From contig CM031857.1 in NCBI GenBank assembly GCA_018697195.1, positions 66,192,607-66,256,606 on the forward strand: a stretch of DNA of 64,000 nucleotides. Reading direction: 5' to 3'. The notes below the pieces were generated by a model. It worked only from the letters and a program-made list of their open reading frames with translations, did no database searches and was not told the origin of the DNA. Each line of letters starts with the position of its first letter. Within the stretch, counting starts at the first letter, position 1. The stretch comes from Certhia americana. Its lineage: Eukaryota > Chordata > Aves > Passeriformes > Certhiidae. Shown piece after piece: positions 54,101-64,000 of this stretch. Made by a program: the position numbers and the translations under genes.

Positions 54101-57100
54101 TTGAATGGGAATATTACCTAAAAAAAGTACAAAGTGCTTTTTGAGCTTCCTCAGGTTAGTCCATCTCAGAGTACTTTCCAGATGATTTGCTGATGTTCTT
54201 TCCCTTTGTCATGCAAACAGCAAGGGGGACACCCTCTTCTTTCTCAAGCAATTTCTATAAAATTCCCTCACTAATCAGACAGACAGAAGCAAAGTCCTCA
54301 AAACCACATTCTGTGCCTTTGGAAGGCCACAGGGGCTGTGCCAGGTGTATTGGTCAGCACAGGACTCCCAAAACTACTGTTTGATGGCACCATGGTAGGC
54401 AAAGACTTAGAAATGAATATGTCCTGGAATTCACAGGCATTTATTTTTTCAACTAACTTACTTTTCCTTTTTGTTTAAAATGCATTTTAAAATTCTATAA
54501 AATAAATAAAGAAAAAAACACCACAAAAACCCCTTGCAATGCCCCTCCTCCCCCAACCAATACCAAAACAAACCATATCATAGCAGCTTCTTTCAAATTA
54601 AAGTGTCCCCCCAGTGACTGCACAGAGGAAAGACTTGGAAACCTGTCATCAGCCAAGAGCTACCAGGGTATCCTGGAGGAGGAGCTGCCAATTCTTCTGT
54701 TAATGGCCACGATCTCAGGCAGCCTTTAAGGCATAAGGTGGACTTTTACGGTAGGACTGATGCCACACTTAACAGCTCAACAGGATGTATTAAATTACTG
54801 CTGAAACATGAAGTTTGAAAGATAAATTAGCAAAGAAGAAAACTGGGTTTTGACCTGTCAACTTGATGTTTATTTATTTGTAGCTCGTTATTTCTAAAAC
54901 CAGTGTAATTTCTATGTTAGTGTAGAAATTGTTACACCTAATGGGAGTCCTGGGTGACTGATGGTTGCCTCCATTAGCAGGTAGTCAGTATGGTTGGTAG
55001 GGTGAAATGAATAAAACCTCTGGAGCATTTAGGGTGATTTATAAAAATTCAGCCGTGTTGCTTCCAGTTAGAAGTGAAAACATGCATCTCTGCAACTCAC
55101 ACACGGCCAAGTTCTTTTCTTTCTGATACAAAGTCTGCAAAACCTAACACCGACTGGGGCTTCACCACTAGATGGCCATCAAGTTCTGCTGAATGTGGTC
55201 TGCACTCCGTGAGATGTGGATTGTAACAACCCCGGCTGCAGGATTATTTTTCCTTTCTATGACTGCTGCCCACTGTTTTGCCTCTGTTCTGCGCAGACTG
55301 TGAATAGTCCTTGGCACAGGCAGTAACACTGTCAAAAACCACATGTAATGGGTGTCTTTATACTGATCCTGTGTTTTCTGAGCAACATGATAAGCAGAGC
55401 TGCCTGGGGAACGCAGTTTGTTTATTAAAGCCTTGAACTGTGCTCAGTCTCGTGATACACAAGTCCCTGCACGCTGGCTGCTCCGCACTCACAGTGTGCT
55501 CAAGTGCGCTCACCCTGTGGCAAACACACAGGGTTACCTTCGGCCACCCAAGCAGGAGCTCCTGGATGCTGCTGGCAGCCCTGTGAGCCGGCCAAGGGCT
55601 GGCTGACATGGCCAGCAAGGAGCCAGGGACGTGCAGGGAGCCACGCTTTGCTCTTTGCTCCACAAACCCAAACAGTGTCACAATGTTGCATCTTCATCCT
55701 AGTGATTACCACTTTTACTCTTCCTTGGCTCCTCCACTATGAGCTCAGACTCTTTGGCTATGTATCTTCCCTTCCTCCAAAGACCTCAGGAAAACACATG
55801 GATCCAGGGCTAACAGGTCACACCAGTTAGTGTCCAGCATTCCTGTCACCCTACCTAAGTCTCTCCTTTACAGCAATTAGGCTGCATTACCTTCCTCCCT
55901 ACCTGGCTCTGTAGTTAATTGAGAGACTTGCAGCTGCACCCCAGGAACAGTCCATGGCTGCTAAAAGCAGAGGCTCTCTTCCCTTTGGGGTGAGACCCAG
56001 GATATATCAGCCATGTCCCCTCCACTATGGGAAGAAAAACCAGATGGGGCCCAGGTCCATGCAGCATCTGCTCAGCCTGGATGAGGGGCTCAGCAGTCCA
56101 GACCATGTAACACGAGTTGTGGTTCTCTTGTGTTTCTCAGCCCCTGGGTGCTGGAGTACAGGATTTGGCTGAGATGGCACATCAGGATAGTCCCACTCCA
56201 GCTGCTTTCTGTTGTGTTGGCACCAGCACTTGCCTGATTCTGCAGCAAGCCAGTGCAAGACCCACAATGATGAAAAGAAAATTCTGCCAAAAACATATCT
56301 GAGAAGCTTTTGGTAGCTTGACTCTCTAAGTAGGAGAGCCTGCCAAGTACCCGCACTGACATATGGCAGAGGATGGGAACCTGTGGCCACTGGTTAGAGG
56401 AGTGTCATCACCCCTTTTAGTGGCAACCAGCTGTGATTACCACAGCTTCCATGTGAATTTAGAGTATGTGTGAAGAAATCGAGAACATGGACATAACCAA
56501 TCAACATCAGGAACAACTGGTAAATCCAGCTTTTGTTCTACACAAAACTTGCTTTTTGTAATATTTGAGTATAAAACATACAGACAAATAACCACATAAA
56601 GAGGTAGGCTGAAAACAAAAACTGGGAGATATGACTATGTTGAATAACTATGAGTTGACGATGTGTTTTGGCAATACATGATAGAACCACTCATATCCCA
56701 CCCTCAGTTCAATTTTCAACATTCAGATATTTACAGGTTTTATGCTTTTAAAGGGAAAAATATGTCACTATACAATACTCAAATATTCAAGAAGTGTATA
56801 AATTCAGCAGTGTGAATCTTTACTTTATAAGACATGCAAAGCTTCTGGGTCAGCCTATAATTTATAGTAATTAAAAGTGCAGGCAAATTAAATAAAAGCA
56901 GAAAACTAGACTGCAACATGCCTGATGATAATGGGTAGTTGAAGAAAATCCACTGGATCTCTAGCATTTGTTCAGTGTTCAAAGCGAACCAGGGTTGCAG
57001 AAAGAAGCATCATGTGTTTTGGCTGCTTAACATTTACAGAAACTAAAGCTGTTAAGTGACTAACTACAGACATAATTTTTTAAAAATCCTAGCCTTTGGG

Positions 57101-57190
57101 TTCAGTATGGGATGACATCCCCTCAGCACATTGAACAGCATGCTCACACATCCCCATGGCATCTTCTGATAAAAATCTTCAGGCATTCAA

Positions 57191-57206
57191 ATATATATAT
57201 ATATAT
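57191..57206. repeat. Short (AT)n repeat
   Basis: Eight AT units followed by T6. Confidence 0.9.
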
Positions 57207-59957
57207 TTTTTAAATACAAAGTTGCTATTGCCCCCTGTTCATAAACAGATGCACATGCGTATATACACATGTATTTTTTTCTCCTCTTTGAGTCTAAGAT
57301 TCTAATTAATGTTTCATGAAAGGCAAACAGCTGCCTTAGGAATGTTAGACATTAAAACATATCAAGCAGTACTTAAGGCGATCATTAAAAGGAAAATATG
57401 TGCTACTCTTTTACTAGCAATAGTTACTTCAATCACTGTACTTTAAGGTGATGTTATACTAGAAATTATACATTTTGTCAAGAAAGAAAGGAGGAATTTG
57501 GCAGCATACACAGCACACATATTAAATGGGAAAATTACATGGATAAACATGTCAGAGATAAAAGATCATTTGAATACATTTGGTTCTGAAAGTGCTTGAG
57601 TTGGAGCTGGAGTGAAGCTGCACTAGGAGCAGATGGGAGAAGAAGCACTGGAAGTTTCTCCTGTTACGCTCTGAGCTAGATGTCCACCGCTGGCTGCTGC
57701 CAGAGGCAGTGCCCCAGTGAAGAGGATCCTCTGCTGCAGCTCCATATGGCAATTCCCATGCTGTTATATCCCTGACCTGGGCAGTCAGCAAACAAAACAC
57801 CCTGCACAGCTTTGACCTTGACTTTATCTGCAGCATTTACTGCTGAGACCAGATAAAAGTACTTGAACTGCTGAGCTGCCTTGCAAAACCTGAGTGTGTC
57901 ACAACATCGTTCTGGCTGGGGTGGAAGTGGAAGCACTAATGGAACAAACACATGGAACAAACTTCTGGCAAAAGGAAAGAACCTTGGGGCCTATTAAGAA
58001 AAGCACTCATGTAAACCATGGCACACCTTACCAAAAATATTTATCACTTCTGTTATCAGCTGTGCTAAGCTGAGACATGGGACATTTGTTTGATCCTCCT
58101 GGTCTATATTCGTGCTGTGGGCTCCAGGAGCACTTTCCAGCTCTTAGAATTTGGTGTTGTGAGGTGCATCCCAGCTCCACAGTGGGATGAGACCCAAATA
58201 CACACCCTACTCTCCTCTTTCATGCTGCTCCTCTCTTCCACATGACAGAAGTTTACATATGTTTAGAAGTATTTTTTCTAACATGTGCATCCTCATACAG
58301 AGGATGCACAGCTGCAATACTGACCCTTCCAGCTCATAAGGATGGCTGAACACAGTGCAAAGACTGCTCTGAATGCCAAAGCCCATGTTAACACCTCTTT
58401 TTGTAACACAGAGTATTTGCATGGAATAAAGACTAACAGAAAATCTCATTGGTGGAGGAAACTATACATTTTCTGCTCAGCAAGGCTCTTCAGAGGTAGA
58501 CCAAATTGTTCATAGTCTTATCCTGTTAAAGGCTGAAAATGTTCAAAGACAGGAAAAAAAAAAAAAAGGAAGTGCATTTATCTGGGCAAGGAGTTCCAGT
58601 GCTCAGCCATACTTAAATTCTAAAAAGACTTTTTAATGAATGCTTGTTTTTTCTAAATAGTTCCTATGAAGTGTTTATATTCATAAATACATGTATCTAC
58701 ACATTATAAGGAAAGACTACTAAGTAACCATGAGCTAACATAAACCTTCGCTTTTCTTAGAAAAACCTCCGTTGCTTTAGCCTGATGCTTTTCTGAACTG
58801 GGGAGCAAGTTTGTAAAAATAAGGAAACCTCAAGCAGTGGGGAAACATATCTTCACAACGAACTTGGCAAGTGGACTAAAATACATGGGCAAAGGTCTGT
58901 TCTTTGGATCTGAAGACAAAGCATTATATATCTTCCTGAAAGCAGGAATAATTCCTGAAATCCTGTATGCCATATGTTTGATGCATGCTAGTCCAGGCCT
59001 GGGAGCTGAACCTGATCTAGCAGAGAAAAAAAGCATCTTATTTGGTCCCCTCCTTTCAGAGCTGGCAGAACAGCAGTGATCATTCACAGGATCTCCAGCA
59101 CCAGCCACACTAACTCTCCCTCCAGACAGAGGCTGCATCAATGCTGAGTCTGTTCTTTCTTTTTTGTTTCCTTCTAAACAGAGCAGAAAATTGGGTAACT
59201 GAGCACCTACAACTCATCTCTGAGATCACAGGGCCCTGCTTTTTACCTCTCCTGTTTCTGATTTGTACTTTTTCTTCACACTTTTCTGGCAACACATATT
59301 GCAAACAAGCTTGTCAATATAGGTAATCTCAGCAGAAAAATATTTTAAAAGGGAAATAAAAATGATTCTATTGCAGACATAGGATGAGCTGAAATTTTCA
59401 TCATGGAAATGAGTATGTATTTCTATTCATGTCTTTCACCTTTGTTCTGGTTATATGTTCAAAGAGGACAGACCCTCCACTTTCTAGTGCACAATTCCCT
59501 GAATATTCTACCTTGCTCTCCAGATTTCACTTTCTTCTCCTGTTTCTAATTCTGATTCTTCACACTGTACAACACAGTAGTCAGTCCCAGTGACTGAACA
59601 ATGATGACTCTGCCTGTGCATCAACCTCCTCTTGTTGGTCAGAGTAACAAATGTGGAACTGATCACCACAGTGATGATTAAAAATTCTCTGTTCTGTATC
59701 CTTAGCTGACAAAATTGCTGATAACATCTTGCCAAGTCAGTGATATTAAATGAGAACATTGTTTCCTCTGGGACTGAAGCTCATGTGAATGACCTTTACT
59801 TTCTTCCTGTTCAGAAGGGTTATTATTGATAAGTTAAATATTTGATTACCCTAGATATTTATGTGTAATGCAATTATGGGTGGTCATCTGTCATACTCTG
59901 TGTAATCAAGCAGATTTTGTTAACTACAAAATAGTTGGCCACACTGTACGTTTTGGT

Positions 59958-59990
59958 GCATGTGTATGCATATATGTATATATATATGTA
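59958..59990. repeat. Short (TG/TA)n alternating repeat
   Basis: GCATGTGTATGCATATATGTATATATATATG, a short alternating purine-pyrimidine tract. Confidence 0.85.
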
Positions 59991-62900
59991 AAGACAGCCT
60001 GACGCCCAACAGAAAGCCATCTCAGAAGACCAGTTTCCTTATGCCCCACAGCCCTTTACAAGCTCCTTTGTGAGAATATATATTGTCAAGTATCTGTAAC
60101 TGAGATAATGTAACTATCATACCTATTTGATCTGTCTAGGGAAAATGGGACTAAATAATTAATTTGGGGGACAAAGAAGTTACTGAGCACAAGATCATAC
60201 TTCAGGGATTTGGGTTTCTTTTCCTAACATACTTTCTAATCAATAAATTCTGAGATTCATAGTTTTGCTTGCTTTGTTCTTCCAGAGCACCCTCTCCTAT
60301 TGAAAGGAATTTTTAATAAAAGAACAAGAGAAAAACATCCTATAAATCTAAACTGTACCCCTCAGGGGCCGTACAAATTGTGTTACTAAGCATTTTTGTT
60401 AACAAGGAATCCTGATGTATTTATTTTATACAAGAAGTCAGATTTCTGTTCAATATGCTACCTCGTACCTGGCTTTACAGCCACCCATACCAATGATGTA
60501 TTCCTTCATTTGAATTACAAGATCCTTACCACATCTTTATGACTGTTTTGTGTTTGCAAAACGAAGTACAGTGAGGTCCCACTACATGAACAGAGTACTA
60601 ATGCACTACTGCAATATGAAGAAAACCCACTACCTTTCCTTGCATCTGTGGTTTTCGACACCTATTTAGAGCAATAGTCTCACCTGAAGCTATGCTCTGG
60701 GCTTCACCAGGCCCAGCTTCTCATAGCCCTTTCCCAAGGACTGCCACTTCTCTTCCTTAATTTCTCCCCTCTTCCCCCAGACTTGCTGCCAATTCCCCAG
60801 CTGGGAACTGTCTCTCTAGAGAATCACAGGGCCAGGTTTTGACACTGAGTGCCACGGTTTTCAGAGGTAGAAATTTACACAGTTGTAAATTGTTGTAAGT
60901 TGTTTCTGTATTTGCTAGTATTTGAAAGATTTCTGGTGGCTTCATCAGTATGCTGGGATGGAAAGTGTCACTGAAAGCTGCAGAAACCACTCAGACATAC
61001 AGCTTCCCAGAGAGGGGAACTCATGACTACCATCTATGAGCTGGAAGAGTTACTGCATCTTTTTACTGGCCTTGCACAGATCTGTTGCATCATGTGGGCA
61101 ACATTCCTTTTCTTCTATTATTAAAATCAAACTGATTTCCACCCAGCAAATAGTCAGTCTGTGGTAAGTAGAGTTTTTCTGCTTGTAATTAATTATGCAG
61201 CAGAGCACTAATGTACTTTTCACACATACTAAAAAGCCAAATTTCAAAAATTCTTTGTTTATCATTATACCAGCTCAGCAGCCACAAAGATATCCAGCTT
61301 GGACACAGGCCTCATAAAGTCTGGCAAAGCTCCCATTCTCTTCAGTGGAGTTAAACATGGGATTTCCCAACAGAAGGAGGAAACCAGAGTATTTTTTTCA
61401 TGAACTGGTCCTCTTAACACTTTCTCACCAAGGCAGAATGCCATTTAGGCTCTCAAGTCTCTTGAGCAAAGCAAGGTTTGATTAAGATCAAACTTTTTTT
61501 CTGCAAGCAGGCATATGGCCACAGGGTGCATTTTGTACCATGTTTTAACACATCTGCTTATCACAGAAATTGTTCCAGTTGCTCTCAAGAGCGCAGTCTG
61601 TTTTTCCTGATAAATACACAGCAACCTTTTCCAAGAGCCTCTAAGAGCTGGTAGCCAAGTAACTCCACTCCTCTGGCTTCACTGGGACAAGGTGGCTTTA
61701 TGGGCTTGCTCTCATGGCCATCCACTTTAAAAACTAGGTGGTCCTCACTGTGACTATTCCCTGGTCAGGGAAAACTACAAATATCTTTAGGATGACAATG
61801 ATCTTCTTTAGAAAGGAAAGAACAAAATCCTTTTTGCCATCAAAATAAAGATCAAGGTTTAACTCTAAGTATGCTCCACCTCTGCTAAAGCCAAACCTGA
61901 ACTGAGGACTTGGGTTTTTATATTTACTATGACTTTGCATGTGAATTTATGCAGGGATTTAAACTGGGTGAGATTTAAATGAAGTTGCCTCTTCAGGTTT
62001 TTTGAAATGTAACATAATGGATTCTGCTGGCAAGGAATGTTTTCCCACTGGTTAAAGGGCATATATCTCCCCTTGGGATGTCAAGTATTTAATTTTTTGA
62101 GAGAAATTATTCTGCTATTTCCAACAGATATTTCATGTTCTGTTCAGGAGAGGATAAAAACATACAAAGTTGAACAAGCTTTGCAACCATCAGATTTTTC
62201 ACCTGGGCCTTCCCTACACACTAGCAACAGGGAAAAAATTCCATGCTTGCAGGCTTTTTGAAATCAATTTTATTTTGCTTCATCCGACAAGAGCTAGTTA
62301 GGTTAATCATTTGGAAACAATGCTGCCCAGCAAAAGAAAGAATTCAGTCATATAGTAGAGCAGTTAAATGAACATTTTTTAACAGGAGGTTAAATGGCCA
62401 CCCTGTTTCAGGTTCACAAACTTTTTCCTTTGATTTGAAATTGTCTCAGGGACAAGGGAAGGAACAAAGTTTCCATCTATGCAGAAAAATCATCCTGTCA
62501 CCAGCAAAATTTCTTGAAGACACCTTAGTAATGGAGATCAGACATCCTTTATCCACAAGATGCTCTTTGTCCTACTTAATAGTAAATAATAGCCTTGTTA
62601 TCAATAGTTGATCTATTTATTATTTACACTACCACCATAATAATTTATTTTCACACCTGGAAGCACGTTCACATTACAAAGGAAGCCTTGCAAAGAAGCA
62701 AAGGGAATCTGCTCTCTCGGAAGCTGCCATATCCCTCCCAACTGCATCTCCTACAATGCTGAGAATCAAGGGATGGCAACAATGGGATACTCCATTCACC
62801 TTGCTAATTTATGCGTGTTGCTCATTAGCACAGGTCAACAGATCTGAGTGGCTGGAAGGCAGTGCTCTGAATTTCAAGTATCTTAACTGTGCAGTCAGCA

Positions 62901-64000
62901 GCACTGGTCTAGGAGCCAATGGTTCCTTGTTTGTCACAGCTTTCCTGCATGTATTAGCCCAAAGACAGTTATGCTGATCCAAGATCCAATTCATTCGTCT
63001 CTGGAATTCCTGCTACTTACCTGAAAACATTTCTTCTCCCAAGTCTTCACCAACAGGACATTTGGCTTAACAACTTAAATCAGGACTCATTTAGTTCTAC
63101 TTTTTAAATTTCCATTTTGGAGGAAAAAAACCCCAGAAAACTGACACACCCACTTCCAGATATTTTCCCCTTCCTAATCTGTTAAAGTCGCTGCCTGTTT
63201 ACTATATGAGATTTTAAGAACAGCATCAGTCACCAAACAAAGCATCAGCTAGTGCTGCCAATATAGTAATTAAGAACAACTAGTGTGCTTACAGTCAGGC
63301 TTTTACGGGAGAATTCTGAGTCTGTTAAAATCTAGCAAAACTCAACTCTGCACATATGTTGTTTTGCTTTGTTTTGTTAAATGGGATGGAACATACCAGA
63401 ACCTTAAAGATCAAAAAACACCCATAATTTCCTAAAACATTTGGAGCCTTTGCATGCAGTAAAAAGGGATAATTATCAAAGCATTTTGCTGTCACAATTG
63501 TTCATTTGGAAGAGGCACAGGAAAAAAACAACCAAATTCAAATCCAGAACTCCCAGTATAACAGAATGGCATTGCTGTAACTGCAGTAAATAAGAGAAAG
63601 TGTTAGACAGATGGAGAGAGGCATCAGAGTGGCATTCAGCACTGGATCAGATGAGACAACAACGGCCATCGCATCCAACTGCCGCAGTAAGACCAGGCAG
63701 ACATCTCACCCTGGCAATGGGGTCCCGTATCCCGTGTGCCACATGGAACCACCTCTACTCTGAGCAGGTGTCCCTGCTGACACTGCCTCAGACATGAGGT
63801 GGCCTGCTCAAGGCGCCTTGTGACATGAGCTCAGAGGTGAAGAAACACATTTCAAGGGGCAGAAAGAGCAGGGTTCTTCTTTCCATGCCACTTCTCATTT
63901 TCTGTCCTGTTACATACTTTTATTCTATACAGAAGGGATGGAGTGAGGAGGACAGTTGTTGCAGACTGCAGTAGAGTTTGACACAAGACCACAATCTGGA

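Larger units (their letters stand above)
51103..64000 (-). other. KLF12: KLF12 upstream intron (partial), no further exon found
   Basis: Upstream of the finger-1 exon in KLF12 sense. I searched for the preceding KLF12 coding segment (MNNQKFPC just before the junction) and for the N-terminal PVDLS exon and found neither, so this is taken as intron running beyond the window. It holds AT-rich unique sequence, an A13-A14 run near 58555 and short AT/TG repeats. No CR1 fragment is confidently recognised. Frames of 60-121 codons show no domain. Confidence 0.8.

Noticed and set aside
63377..63420. CR1-like end (GGGATGGAACATACCAGAACCTTAAAGATCA)
   Set aside because: Only the short TTAAAGATCA word agrees, with no tail or further blocks.
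51103..64000. Possible further KLF12 coding exon (segment before the finger-1 exon or the CtBP-binding exon)
   Set aside because: No matching peptide with splice sites was found in any minus-strand frame; these exons are expected farther upstream in this very large gene.

Overview
The window is vertebrate nuclear DNA, almost certainly from a bird. Its recognisable interspersed repeats are all CR1-type LINE fragments, in both orientations. It is AT-rich, gene-poor and full of simple repeats, with one 10-base assembly gap. No bacterial, phage or viral gene organisation is visible.

One gene is supported: the 3' end of KLF12 (Kruppel-like factor 12), on the minus strand. Two coding exons together encode the last 112 complete residues, which carry all three C2H2 zinc fingers. 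The penultimate coding exon (50945-51102) holds the basic linker and finger 1. The terminal coding exon (34987-35168) holds fingers 2 and 3 and the C-terminal residues HMLV. They are separated by a 15.8-kb phase-1 intron that cuts the TGEKP linker between fingers 1 and 2. The exons for the N-terminal repressor part (CtBP-binding region) are not in the window and should lie beyond 64000 on the minus strand.

Layout on the plus axis: 1 to about 25960 is non-coding DNA downstream of the gene, with five CR1 fragments and scattered low-complexity tracts; 25961-34986 is an inferred long 3' UTR of about 9 kb, without recognisable CR1, carrying several polyadenylation hexamers, an internal poly(A)-like tract and a gapped trinucleotide microsatellite near the stop codon; 34987-35168 is the terminal coding exon; 35169-50944 is the last intron, with two CR1 fragments and a large GA/GAAA microsatellite; 50945-51102 is the penultimate coding exon; 51103-64000 is upstream intron with no recognised exon.

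The many ORFs of 60-160 codons elsewhere look like chance or repeat-driven frames; none besides the zinc-finger exons and one decayed CR1 reverse-transcriptase scrap has a recognisable family signature. I found no credible undescribed system. The most useful leads are the gapped microsatellite in the 3' UTR, possible alternative polyadenylation, possible retention of the last intron giving a one-finger protein, candidate conserved regulatory stretches downstream of the gene, and a recurrent A(6-8)C(3-4) motif.
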